Assembly: GCA_036703315.1 (NCBI GenBank)
Contig: DATNPH010000221.1
Coordinates: forward strand, 1-11,702
Origin: DATNPH01 sp036703315
GTDB lineage: Bacteria; Cyanobacteriota; Cyanobacteriia; Cyanobacteriales; Coleofasciculaceae
DNA length: 11,702 nucleotides
Direction of reading: 5' to 3'
In this document: positions 1 to 7,292 of the stretch, one piece after another
Layout: each line of letters starts with the position of its first letter
Numbering within the stretch: the stretch's first letter is position 1
Position numbers and translations under genes: made by a program
Notes under the pieces: model-generated
Told to the model about the DNA's origin: nothing
What the model saw: only the letters and a program-made list of their open reading frames with translations
Databases searched by the model: none

Positions 1-831
1 TTGATAAGCCTGAGCTAGGGCGTGGTAAACTGCGTCCAAGGATGTTCCAGATTTGCACAAATTCAGCGCTTGGGCTTCAATTTCGCGGACATGACGGTGC
101 AATTGGGCGCGTTCATCCCCAAGCGAACCAAATGAGACAAAGCGGGTAAGATTTGCATACAAACCATATTCTCTAGCGCAAAATACCAGCATCGCTTGCC
201 GTCCGATCGCTTCCCCTGTTGCAGTAGCATGACGGTAAAGTGGCAAACGCCTCTCGCCAGCCACCAGCGTCAGCGCTGGATGTATACCTCTGTCCCACAA
301 TGCCTCGGCACCCGCACCTGCAAGCTGATATTCTGTCCAGGTAGGCTTGGCAGCTTTTAGTACCTCTGTCATCGCTTCGCTTGCCTTACGCCCGACTTCG
401 CGATATCGCTCTAGCTCACTTGACATCATTACCTGTTTCTGCAGTTGTAGAGACGCGGGTAATCGCTTCTCTACATGAGGGATGGGGCGATCGCTAATAA
501 TCTTCCCCTCATTAGTCACCTCTCGCACAAACGATTCACGAGCAGCCGCATCAGCCCAAGGGTTAACGTGCAGCTTGAAGTCTGCCGAAAGTTCCTCATC
601 TTCTAAACGCTGCGCTTCGATTTCATCCGTCAATACCCAGGCATCTCGAACAGTGACCAAAACTTCTGCCACTCCGGTTTCAGCGGTAAGTAGCACGGTA
701 TTGGAAGCACCAGCCGTCGCCCAAGCAAACCAGTCTGTTCCCTTAAGCCGGATACCCGTCGCCCCAGTTTCAGTTAGGGCTTCCCGGATTAATTCCAGTT
801 TGCGGGAGACTTCTTCGTTCAATTCCTTCAT
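1..831 (-). CDS. Peptidase M24-like (aminopeptidase P fold) protein, 3' part cut by window edge
   Basis: The frame runs unbroken from an ATG at 831 to the window edge, giving the first 277 residues. Residues 1-130 resemble the creatinase/prolidase N-terminal domain. From about residue 137 a pita-bread M24 domain begins, with VAGERRLPLYRH at 190-201 where M24 enzymes carry the substrate-pocket histidine. The next strand reads VFCAREYGLYANLTR (216-230). In catalytic M24 enzymes this segment follows the pattern DxGxxxxGYxSDxTR and supplies two aspartate metal ligands; here these places hold Val/Phe and Asn (N227). This suggests a non-peptidase or altered member. The remaining ligands lie beyond the window. 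The start overlaps the galT stop as ATGA, so the two are probably translationally coupled. No signal peptide is seen, so it is probably cytoplasmic. Substrate and role are unknown. Confidence 0.8.
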   Translation of the reverse strand, partial: MKELNEEVSRKLELIREALTETGATGIRLKGTDWFAWATAGASNTVLLTAETGVAEVLVTVRDAWVLTDEIEAQRLEDEELSADFKLHVNPWADAAARESFVREVTNEGKIISDRPIPHVEKRLPASLQLQKQVMMSSELERYREVGRKASEAMTEVLKAAKPTWTEYQLAGAGAEALWDRGIHPALTLVAGERRLPLYRHATATGEAIGRQAMLVFCAREYGLYANLTRFVSFGSLGDERAQLHRHVREIEAQALNLCKSGTSLDAVYHALAQAYQ

Positions 832-1421
832 ACCTGCGCCCCCTCTTTCAGGATTATCGATACCGCCTGTAACTCCTTCACTTTCTGTTCAGGGAGTGCG
901 TCATTGGCAAACATTCCCACTGCCATTTTCGTTCCGGCTAAGTATTTAAGTCTATCCTTGGTACGATACAGCGGATAGAACTCGGCGTGCAGGTGGGATT
1001 CCGGATGAGGTTGACCGAGAGAAGCTTGAGGGTCTTGGGTAAAGACCCCGACCTCACACGCACCATTTGCGGGTAGAGTTTCCACAATACTGGTAGGCGC
1101 GTCCTGTGCCGCCACTGTCATTGAAGGAAAGCGGTTTACAAAAACCGCGATGTCATATCGCCCTTGGGGTAGTTCGGTGGGAAACTGAGGGTCGATTGTG
1201 GGTGCCAGTGGGTTGTACTCCGGGGGCGGCATGAACGTCCGCCCCTGACGATGACTGGCGTAAGCAATCCATTCACCTCGCAAGGGATGCCAGCGTAGAG
1301 GTGGATTGGCTTTGATTGGCTCGTTACCGGGGCTGGGAGCCTGGATGCCCTGCGCAATGGGGTACCGGCTGTATAGGGTCAGCGGACGCCCATCCGGCTT
1401 TAGCAGCTCCTGGGAATACAT
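828..1421 (-). CDS. galT: Galactose-1-phosphate uridylyltransferase-like protein with a large internal deletion
   Basis: GalT swaps UMP between UDP-glucose and galactose-1-phosphate in the Leloir pathway. This frame gives 197 residues, against roughly 330-350 usual for the family. Both ends are well preserved: the N-terminus has RWHPLRGEWIAYASHRQGR (43-61) and NRFPSM (96-101); the C-terminus has the HLHAEFYP motif (143-150) and YRTKDRLKYLAG (152-163). At about residue 137 (SLGQ next to PHPESHLH) the sequence jumps from the first third to the last third. About 140 residues are missing, including the block with the catalytic HPHGQ motif. The frame is kept across the junction and no stop interrupts it. 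AGAGGA sits two bases before the ATG. It lies between the GH2 and M24-like genes with overlaps. Uridylyl transfer is unlikely; it may be a decaying gene, a repurposed remnant or an assembly error. Confidence 0.85.
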   Translation of the reverse strand: MYSQELLKPDGRPLTLYSRYPIAQGIQAPSPGNEPIKANPPLRWHPLRGEWIAYASHRQGRTFMPPPEYNPLAPTIDPQFPTELPQGRYDIAVFVNRFPSMTVAAQDAPTSIVETLPANGACEVGVFTQDPQASLGQPHPESHLHAEFYPLYRTKDRLKYLAGTKMAVGMFANDALPEQKVKELQAVSIILKEGAQV

Positions 1422-3318
1422 GTTCCTCTGGCGACAATTTAGCTTTAACGCTAGAGAGCATAACGTCTTCCTCTTCGTCTTCGCCCCTGCCTAGAGTGGC
1501 ATATGCGATCGCTTCGATCGGAAACTTCGGAGTGCGGTCAGCATACAACAGACCATTGGCTTCCTGGAATGTATCCGTCAACTGGGTGTAACAAAATCCG
1601 CTGAACAATTCGATTCTGCTAACCACATCCAGTAGCGCCGTATACCGAATTTCCAATTCTGAGGCATCCGAAGACCGGACATATCCCCAGATTTTATCGG
1701 TATCGGGGTCTTCAGGAGCGGCGTAGGCAATCCCACCGAACTCAGTGAGCATGATGGGTTGTCCGTTATGGGGATGACCATCGAGGGTAAGGACGCGCCC
1801 TCCGGGACGTTGACGATCGAACAGGTCTGATAACTTGACCTCTGGCCCATAACGCTTTGCCAACCGAGTCGGCTTGTTATCGTAGTCATGGATAGCGAGG
1901 ATGTCAGTAGCCGCACTCTCCCATCCGTCATTGCCGACTACCGGGCGAGTTGGGTCTAGAGTTTTGGTCAAGTGATAGAGCGCTTGGACACAGTGCCGAT
2001 GAGCGTCTGTGGCCGTTAAGTCAGGAACACCCCAAGATTCATTGAATGGCACCCACACGACGATACACGGGTGGCTAGCATCCCGATTGATCACCTCAGT
2101 CCACTCTTTTGTAATTCGTTCTACCGCTTTGGGCGTGAAGCGATAGGGGCTGGGCATCTCTTCCCAAACCATCAAGCCCAACACATCTGCCCAATACAAA
2201 AACCGGGGGTCTTCAATCTTCTGGTGCTTGCGGACACCATTGAAACCCATGCTCTTGGCTAACTCGACATCGCGGCGCAACGCCTCATCTGAGGGTGCAG
2301 TCATCAGCGACTCGGGCCAGTAGCCTTGGTCTAGAACTAGACGCAAATAGTAGGGATGCCCGTTGAGCATGAAGCGATCGCGCTGTATCGCTACAGTCCG
2401 CATTGCCGTATAGGACTTAACTTCATCAATCAGCCTGTCCCCGTGCCAGAGTTGAACTTCCGCATCGATTAGGGTTGGCTTTTCAGGACTCCAGAGCAAT
2501 TCGTTACGGTAGTCGTCGATGCCAGGGTCAGACAGTGCGATGCGTCGGTGAATCTCCCCGTTGATCACTTCGTAGGTATCGTTCACCAGCAACTGACAGT
2601 TGGCTGTCAGTTTGACTTTTACTTGTATGCCCTCGTACAGTTCACCCGCGACGAAGGCTTCAAAGCCAATCTCCCAACGCTCGAAGTGCGGTGTCCAACG
2701 GATGCGATCAATGTAAGTGGTGGGAACTAGCTCGACCCAGACGGTTTGCCAAATGCCGCTAGTACGGGGATACCAGATACTATGCGGCTCAAGCTGCCAA
2801 TCCTGCTTACCACGCGGCTTAGCCAGATCGAAGGGGTCGTCTTGTGCCCAGACTGTTACCCGCTGTAACCCGTTTTCATTCAACACAGGTGTAATGTCGA
2901 TGCTGAACGGGGTATGTCCGCCTTCATGGTCAGCCATGAATTGACCATTGACCCAAACACGGGCACGATAGTCTACAGCTCCGAAATGGAGTAGTACCCG
3001 ACCCTCACCTTCAGGTAAGTCAAATTCCCGCTCATACCAGCAGTTGGGGTGAAAACCCGTGTCGCCGATGCCACTTTTGGCTGATTCTGGAGCGAAAGGA
3101 ACTTCAATGGTATGAGTCCAATCAGAAATGTTGCTGGGTTGAACAAATTGCCCAGCGTCGTCAAATGTAAACTTCCACGAACCGTTGAGACAAATCCAGT
3201 GGTCGCGCCGCAGCTGCGGACGTGGATAGGCTGTTTCGATCTGGGAAGAATTAGCCCCGGTAGCGCGATCAGAGGGCAATACGTAACAATTCTCCAGCCG
3301 CTTCCCCAAAGAGTGCAT
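1324..3318 (-). CDS. Glycoside hydrolase family 2 (beta-galactosidase/beta-glucuronidase type)
   Basis: A 664-residue GH2 enzyme expected to release beta-linked sugars such as galactose or glucuronate by a retaining mechanism. Order of domains: a sugar-binding jelly-roll (about 30-200, with LNGSWKF, VWVNGQ and RTSGIWQTVWVE), an immunoglobulin-like domain (about 205-308) and a TIM barrel (about 310-610). The acid/base glutamate is E427 in FNESWG and the nucleophile is E526 in LTEFGG, so it looks active. No signal peptide or membrane segment is seen, which points to the cytoplasm. It lacks the extra C-terminal domains of long LacZ enzymes, and substrate cannot be assigned from sequence. It is the first gene of a likely operon with galT and the M24-like gene. 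Residues from about 633 onward (HVFPGAAK to the end) are read through the galT start in another frame and look unlike a GH2 tail, so the native stop may have been lost. Confidence 0.88.
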   Translation of the reverse strand: MHSLGKRLENCYVLPSDRATGANSSQIETAYPRPQLRRDHWICLNGSWKFTFDDAGQFVQPSNISDWTHTIEVPFAPESAKSGIGDTGFHPNCWYEREFDLPEGEGRVLLHFGAVDYRARVWVNGQFMADHEGGHTPFSIDITPVLNENGLQRVTVWAQDDPFDLAKPRGKQDWQLEPHSIWYPRTSGIWQTVWVELVPTTYIDRIRWTPHFERWEIGFEAFVAGELYEGIQVKVKLTANCQLLVNDTYEVINGEIHRRIALSDPGIDDYRNELLWSPEKPTLIDAEVQLWHGDRLIDEVKSYTAMRTVAIQRDRFMLNGHPYYLRLVLDQGYWPESLMTAPSDEALRRDVELAKSMGFNGVRKHQKIEDPRFLYWADVLGLMVWEEMPSPYRFTPKAVERITKEWTEVINRDASHPCIVVWVPFNESWGVPDLTATDAHRHCVQALYHLTKTLDPTRPVVGNDGWESAATDILAIHDYDNKPTRLAKRYGPEVKLSDLFDRQRPGGRVLTLDGHPHNGQPIMLTEFGGIAYAAPEDPDTDKIWGYVRSSDASELEIRYTALLDVVSRIELFSGFCYTQLTDTFQEANGLLYADRTPKFPIEAIAYATLGRGEDEEEDVMLSSVKAKLSPEEHVFPGAAKAGWASADPIQPVPHCAGHPGSQPR

Positions 3319-3405
3319 AAAGACATCTATCCTAGGTTACATCTCTAGGGTACCCACAATAATGAGCTTCTTGCACAGCGTTACTTTACAAAACTTTGGA
3401 ATTTA

Positions 3406-3440
3406 CTCATAAAAAAGGAAATTTTTGCTTCCTCTATGAG
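3406..3440 (-). repeat. Two-part hairpin in the likely 5' leader of the GH2 gene
   Basis: CTCATA and TATGAG form the outer arms (3406-3411 and 3435-3440) and AGGAA/TTCCT the inner ones, with an A/T-rich loop. On the minus strand the inner stem is followed by a T run. It could be a weak terminator, an attenuator or a chance AT-rich structure. It lies about 90 bases before the GH2 start. Confidence 0.35.
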
Positions 3441-3530
3441 CTACCTTTACTTAACTTATGAATATCAGTGAAGAAAGTCAACAAGGTAAACCAAGTTTTT
3501 AAAGCGCTTATTGGGAGATTTCGCACATCT

Positions 3531-3586
3531 TAAATAAAGTAAATAAAGGAAGTGCGGTTGGGCTTAGTAAGCCTAGTCGCACTTCC
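3531..3586 (-). terminator. Rho-independent terminator of gyrB
   Basis: A 9-bp perfect stem, GGAAGTGCG (3548-3556) with CGCACTTCC (3578-3586), encloses a second small stem, GGCTT/AAGCC. On the minus strand it is followed by a T-rich tail, TTTATTTACTTTATTT. It lies 43 bases after the gyrB stop, in the right orientation to end the gyrB transcript and separate it from the GH2 operon. Confidence 0.85.
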
Positions 3587-3629
3587 CGAAATTTTCAACG
3601 ACAGCGTAACAAGTTTGTCACTATTGAGA

Positions 3630-5558
3630 TTAGATATCCAAATCGGTCAAATTCAGTCGCGAACCATAAGTTTCAATGAATTCACGGCGTGGTGCAACGC
3701 GATCACCCATTAGCACAGTAAAAACTCGATCCGCTTCAGCTGCATCTTCTATCTCTACCTGTTTCAAGGTGCGAGTTGCAGGATTCATCGTTGTCTCCCA
3801 CAACTGAGTTGGCATCATTTCACCCAAGCCTTTGAACCTTTGAATAGTGTAGCTGGCATTTGAGGGAAACTCGTGTTGGATAAGATTATTAAGTTCGCGA
3901 TCGCTATAGCAATAGTAATGACTGCGTCCCCGTTCTACTTTATAGAGTGGAGGACAAGCAATATAGATGTAGCCCTGATCCACAAGCGCCCGTTGATAGC
4001 GATAGAAGAAAGTCAACAACAGTGTTCGGATGTGCGCCCCATCAACATCAGCATCAGTCATGATCACTATGCGGTGGTAGCGAAGTTGCGAGGGATCGAA
4101 CTCGTCACCTTTGATGCCCAAGCCCAGGGCTGTAATTAAAGCCTGAATTTCTGTGTTCTTGTAGATTTTGGCGTCGTCCGTCTTCTCAATGTTGAGGATT
4201 TTGCCGCGCAACGGCAGAATGGCTTGAAATTGTCTGTCTCTCCCTTGCTTTGCACTTCCGCCAGCACTATCCCCTTCCACGATAAAAATTTCTGATTCTG
4301 CGGGATCCCTGGAGCTGCAATCTGCTAATTTACCAGGTAAGGGAGAAGATTCCAGAACTGACTTACGGCGCACCAACTCACGGGCACGGCGGGCGGCTTC
4401 TGCGGCTTTGAACGCCTGGATAGCTTTTTCCAAAATAGAGTCTGCCACCTGTGGACGGAACTCTAGGTACTCAGTCAGTACCTCGCCCACTAGGGAATCG
4501 ACGATTCCCCGCACTTCTGTATTACCCAGTTTCGTCTTCGTTTGACCTTCGAATTCTGGATCCGGTACTTTAACGGAAATAACGCCAGTCAATCCTTCCC
4601 GGACATTCTCGCCGCCGAGTTTATCGTCATTCTCTTTAATTTTGTTGCGCTTGCGGGCGATCGCATTCATCGTCCGCGTCAATACTGTCTTCAGCCCTTC
4701 TAAGTGGGTACCACCATCAATCGTTCGAATGTTGTTAGCAAAGCCCAATAGATTATCGCTGTAAGCATCGACACACCACTGCAATGCCACTTCGATTTGG
4801 ATTCCGCTGCGCTCTCCTTGTATATAGATGATTTCTTCGTGCAGAGGCTCCTTCTCACGGTTCATGTAGGCAACATATTCCTGGATGCCACCCTCGTAGT
4901 AGTAGGTTTCTCTGCGTGGTTCGGCTAGTCGGTTGTCGGTAAACGTAATCCGGACACCAGCATTCAGGTAAGCTAGTTCTCGCACACGCCCCGCGAGTGT
5001 GGTGTAGTCGAACTCGATGCCAGTGGTGACAAATATTTGCGTGTCTGGCTTAAAGGAAATTGAGGTGCCAGTTCGGGCTTCTTGTGACGGCTTTCCTATT
5101 AGTTCAGTAACAGGGATACCTCGTTCATAGCGCTGAGTGTGTACCCGGTTGTCGCGCCAAACCGTCACCTCTACCCACTCTGAGAGGGCGTTAACTACTG
5201 AAATCCCGACGCCGTGCAATCCTCCAGAAACTTTATAGCCACCGCCACCAAACTTTCCTCCAGCGTGAAGCACTGTCATCACCGTTTCCAGTGCCGATTT
5301 GCCAGTCGCGGGATGGGTGTCGGTGGGAATGCCGCGTCCGTCGTCTGTAACGGTAACGGAACCATCAGCATTGATGTCAATTTCAATATGGGTGCAATAG
5401 CCCGCTAGAGCCTCATCAATGGAGTTGTCTACTACCTCGTAAACTAGATGATGGAGTCCCCTAGGGCCAGTAGAACCGATGTACATCCCTGGGCGTTTAC
5501 GCACCGGTTCGAGACCTTCCAGAACTTGAATCTGATCGGCACTGTAACTACTCGTCAT
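3630..5558 (-). CDS. gyrB: DNA gyrase subunit B
   Basis: GyrB is the ATPase subunit of DNA gyrase (with GyrA in an A2B2 complex), which introduces negative supercoils. The 642 residues match the usual length for cyanobacterial GyrB. The GHKL ATPase domain shows EVVDNSIDEALAG from E41 (the expected catalytic Glu) and N45, DDGRGIP (72-78) and GLHGVG (113-118). The transducer domain follows to about 400. The TOPRIM domain carries EGDSAGG (428-434), PLRGKILN (449-456) and DADVDGAH (502-509) for Mg2+, and the C-terminus has QRFKGLGEM (573-581). All key residues are present and no intein or long insertion is seen. The ATG at 5558 is preceded by GTGGAGA about nine bases upstream, and the N-terminus aligns with family starts. 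It appears to be a single-gene unit, with a terminator on each side. Confidence 0.98.
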   Translation of the reverse strand: MTSSYSADQIQVLEGLEPVRKRPGMYIGSTGPRGLHHLVYEVVDNSIDEALAGYCTHIEIDINADGSVTVTDDGRGIPTDTHPATGKSALETVMTVLHAGGKFGGGGYKVSGGLHGVGISVVNALSEWVEVTVWRDNRVHTQRYERGIPVTELIGKPSQEARTGTSISFKPDTQIFVTTGIEFDYTTLAGRVRELAYLNAGVRITFTDNRLAEPRRETYYYEGGIQEYVAYMNREKEPLHEEIIYIQGERSGIQIEVALQWCVDAYSDNLLGFANNIRTIDGGTHLEGLKTVLTRTMNAIARKRNKIKENDDKLGGENVREGLTGVISVKVPDPEFEGQTKTKLGNTEVRGIVDSLVGEVLTEYLEFRPQVADSILEKAIQAFKAAEAARRARELVRRKSVLESSPLPGKLADCSSRDPAESEIFIVEGDSAGGSAKQGRDRQFQAILPLRGKILNIEKTDDAKIYKNTEIQALITALGLGIKGDEFDPSQLRYHRIVIMTDADVDGAHIRTLLLTFFYRYQRALVDQGYIYIACPPLYKVERGRSHYYCYSDRELNNLIQHEFPSNASYTIQRFKGLGEMMPTQLWETTMNPATRTLKQVEIEDAAEADRVFTVLMGDRVAPRREFIETYGSRLNLTDLDI

Positions 5559-5692
5559 GTAAGGGATTCTCCACTAAAAGCTTTAAGCCGTTTCTATGCT
5601 TCAAAACGAGAAAACACTCGTGAATTCTAACACAAAAGGCTTCTAGGCGACCACAGGTCTGTTTCAAGGGCACTTTAAGCAGGGGTTCAACC

Positions 5693-5720
5693 CATACATA
5701 AATCGGTTGTTCTTTGTCAA
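5693..5720 (-). promoter_or_regulatory. gyrB: Possible gyrB promoter
   Basis: A perfect -35 hexamer TTGACA on the minus strand lies at 5715-5720, about 155 bases before the gyrB ATG. The -10 is weak: TGTATG at 5693-5698 with 16-bp spacing, or TATGTA at 5695-5700 with only 14. It is the best sigma-70-like match I saw in this gap. Confidence 0.3.
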
Positions 5721-5775
5721 CCACAAATTACAATTCCGGAGGGTGTTAGTCTAGTAAGCTAACGCAGCGATACAC

Positions 5776-5789
5776 CTCAGAATTCTGAG
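5776..5789. promoter_or_regulatory. 14-bp perfect palindrome CTCAGAATTCTGAG, possible operator
   Basis: The sequence is its own reverse complement over 14 bases and lies about 55 bp upstream of the candidate gyrB -35 box. Its form suits a dimeric DNA-binding protein. No regulator is identified, and chance is possible. Confidence 0.3.
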
Positions 5790-5876
5790 TGATATCAACT
5801 TCTTTTCGGTGCCAAGTTAAAGTCAATCATAGTTTATACTACATTTTTTTGTGATGATTTAATGCGAAATGGTTAG

Positions 5877-5908
5877 AAAAAAAAAAGAGTGGGCTTCTAG
5901 CCCGCTCT
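5877..5908 (-). terminator. Rho-independent terminator of the rplL end of the ribosomal operon
   Basis: On the minus strand AGAGCGGGC, a five-base loop and GCCCACTCT form a 9-bp stem with one G-T pair, followed directly by ten T (5877-5886). This is a textbook intrinsic terminator, about 190 bases after the rplL stop, and it likely ends the secE-to-rplL transcript. Confidence 0.92.
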
Positions 5909-6036
5909 ATAAGGTAATAAGCTACCGTGCAATTAACAATGCAGAAGTTAAACTCTAGGTCTATGTTAGTTACAGTTGCAACCAACGGCTGACAAGAGCT
6001 ATCTACTCTGTAAGTGATTTATAATCTGTCGCTTTT

Positions 6037-6088
6037 CACTAATAGCTAATCACCATGAACGATTAGCTATTAGCGATTAGTGATTAGC
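6037..6088. repeat. Heptamer tandem repeat (STRR-like) with 13-bp inverted repeat
   Basis: Four head-to-tail heptamers of consensus GATTAGC occupy 6061-6088; the second reads TATTAGC and the third GATTAGT. To the left, CTAATAGCTAATC (6039-6051) is the exact reverse complement of 6061-6073, separated by nine bases, giving a strong hairpin. Short tandem heptamer repeats of this kind (STRR) are known from filamentous cyanobacteria. The block starts seven bases beyond the rplL stop and may act as an mRNA 3' stabiliser. Confidence 0.7.
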
Positions 6089-6094
6089 AACTTT

Positions 6095-6487
6095 CTACTT
6101 GATGCTAACTTTTGCACCAGCTTCTTCCAACTGCTTCTTGGAATCCTCAGCCGCGTCTTTAGCAATGGCTTCCTTAACCGGTTTTGGTGCTGCTTCCACC
6201 AAATCTTTAGCTTCTTTGAGACCTAAACCAGTAAGGGTTCGTACCACCTTAAGAATGGCAATTTTCTTATCAGCTGGCACTTCTTCCAGAATGACATCGA
6301 ATTCAGTCTGTTCCTCGACTTCTTCTGCTGGGGCTGCCGCACCAGCAGGAGCCGCCATTGCGAAGCCACCGACAGGGGCTGCGGCACTTACGCCGAAGGC
6401 TTCTTCAATTTGCTTGACCAAATCAGCCGCTTCAAGTAAAGTCAGTGATTTTAGTTTTTCGAGAATTTCGTCAGTTGTAGCAGACAT
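6095..6487 (-). CDS. rplL: 50S ribosomal protein L7/L12
   Basis: L7/L12 forms the flexible stalk of the large subunit and recruits translation GTPases. The 130-residue chain has the usual three parts: an N-terminal dimerisation and L10-binding helix pair (1-33, EILEKLKSLTLLEAADLVKQ), an Ala/Pro-rich hinge (about 38-56) and the globular C-terminal domain (about 60-130), which contains the conserved VRTLTGLGLKEAKDLVE segment. AAAGGAG lies seven bases before the ATG. It follows rplJ after a 110-base gap with no clear structure, as expected for co-transcription with extra translation of L7/L12. It is the last gene before the operon terminator; rpoBC does not follow, unlike in E. coli. Confidence 0.98.
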   Translation of the reverse strand: MSATTDEILEKLKSLTLLEAADLVKQIEEAFGVSAAAPVGGFAMAAPAGAAAPAEEVEEQTEFDVILEEVPADKKIAILKVVRTLTGLGLKEAKDLVEAAPKPVKEAIAKDAAEDSKKQLEEAGAKVSIK

Positions 6488-6597
6488 CGATAAACTCCTT
6501 TGAGGTTAATTTTTTAGTTAGTCTCTCTTTCAAGGAGAGCAGGAAAGTGGGGACTTAGTTTGTGACTGTGCGGCGTCTCTTCACTAGAGCAATCAGC

Positions 6598-7149
6598 CTA
6601 AGCAGCTGTATCGCTTGAGGCATCACCTTCTTCCTTCTCGGAGATAGCCTTAATGCTCCGACCAAGTGAAGCAGGAACCTCGTTAATGCTCACAGCAAGC
6701 TTGGTTGCCAAGGAATTAAGCGCCCCAGCAATTTGGGCAATAAGCTGTTCCTTAGAAGGCAAGTCGCCTATAGCTTTAACTTGTGCTTCATTTAAAGCTC
6801 GACCTTCCATTACGCCGCCACGAAGTTCTGTCTTCTTGCTGGCTTTCTGGAAGTCTTGGTAAGCCTTGATTGCACCGCCAATATCTTCCCTGACCAATAA
6901 GATGGCAGATGAACCAGTCAGGAATTCCGACATCGGTTGCCAAGTGTCATCTCCATCGATCGCACGCTGCATTAGCGTGTTCTTGGTCACCTTACAAACG
7001 CTACCTTTGGCATGCAATCGCCTACGTAAGTCAGTAATTTCAGCAACCGAAAGCCCTTTGTAGTCGATCACAACCGCTAGCTGAGATTCACTCAAGGTTT
7101 TCTTGAGATCAGCAACAACTTCCTTTTTGTTTTCGAGTGTTCTACCCAT
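6598..7149 (-). CDS. rplJ: 50S ribosomal protein L10
   Basis: L10 anchors L7/L12 dimers to 23S rRNA at the stalk base. In several bacteria L10, or the L10-L12 complex, represses its own mRNA. The 183 residues include the rRNA-binding N-terminal domain (about 1-105, starting MGRTLENKK with VVIDYKGLSVAEITDLR), a conserved GGVMEGR (115-121) and a C-terminal helix (about 135-165) that binds L7/L12. The ATG is set by an excellent ribosome binding site seven bases upstream. It sits after a 339-base leader with an L10-binding motif and is followed by rplL. Confidence 0.98.
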   Translation of the reverse strand: MGRTLENKKEVVADLKKTLSESQLAVVIDYKGLSVAEITDLRRRLHAKGSVCKVTKNTLMQRAIDGDDTWQPMSEFLTGSSAILLVREDIGGAIKAYQDFQKASKKTELRGGVMEGRALNEAQVKAIGDLPSKEQLIAQIAGALNSLATKLAVSINEVPASLGRSIKAISEKEEGDASSDTAA

Positions 7150-7156
7150 TTTTATC

Positions 7157-7167
7157 TCACCTCCTTT
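7157..7167 (-). promoter_or_regulatory. rplJ: Near-perfect ribosome binding site of rplJ
   Basis: AAAGGAGGTGA on the minus strand matches the 16S anti-Shine-Dalgarno almost completely and lies seven bases before the rplJ ATG. It is clearly stronger than the other sites here, which fits a gene whose translation is controlled mainly by its leader. Confidence 0.85.
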
Positions 7168-7241
7168 AAGAGTGTAGGTCTGTAAGTTGCAGGGAAAGCT
7201 GGTTTATAGGTTGTCGGTTTGTAGTAGAAGAAGTTTTAATT

Positions 7242-7286
7242 TTTAACCCTTCAGTCTTTTCTAATCGGCTAACCTTTAACCCTTCA
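7242..7286. repeat. 12-base direct repeat TTTAACCCTTCA in the rplJ leader
   Basis: Exact copies lie at 7242-7253 and 7275-7286, 33 bases apart start to start. On the transcript both give GGGTTAAA, whose GGGTT could pair with the AACCC arm of the upstream GC-rich hairpin. That would make them possible anti-hairpin elements; this is inference. Confidence 0.5.
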
Positions 7287-7292
7287 AATCGA

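Larger units (their letters stand above)
3319..3629. other. Intergenic region between gyrB and the GH2 gene
   Basis: This 311-bp AT-rich gap holds the gyrB terminator (3531-3586), the presumed promoter of the GH2 operon, and a two-part hairpin (3406-3440) in its likely leader. A TTGACT on the minus strand at 3475-3480 is the best -35 match, but no convincing -10 follows at normal spacing, so no promoter is called. Upstream of the GH2 ATG, AGGAT lies about 12 bases away, a weak ribosome binding site. Confidence 0.5.
5559..6094. other. Intergenic region between rplL and gyrB
   Basis: This 536-bp non-coding gap holds the 3' end of the rplL transcript with a heptamer repeat (6037-6088), the operon terminator (5877-5908), a 14-bp palindrome (5776-5789) and the likely gyrB promoter and leader. 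The stretches 5909-6036 and 5600-5690 show nothing I can recognise. Confidence 0.5.

Noticed and set aside
482..949. 155-codon open frame on the plus strand
   Set aside because: It is antisense to the M24-like gene and galT, both of which have clear homology; its product is Ser/Ala-rich and unrecognisable.
6061..6088. Tandem repeats as a CRISPR array
   Set aside because: The units are seven bases with no spacers, and no cas gene is near.
6099..6503. 134-codon open frame on the plus strand opposite rplL
   Set aside because: It is the complement of the Ala-rich rplL gene and gives low-complexity Ala/Ser sequence.
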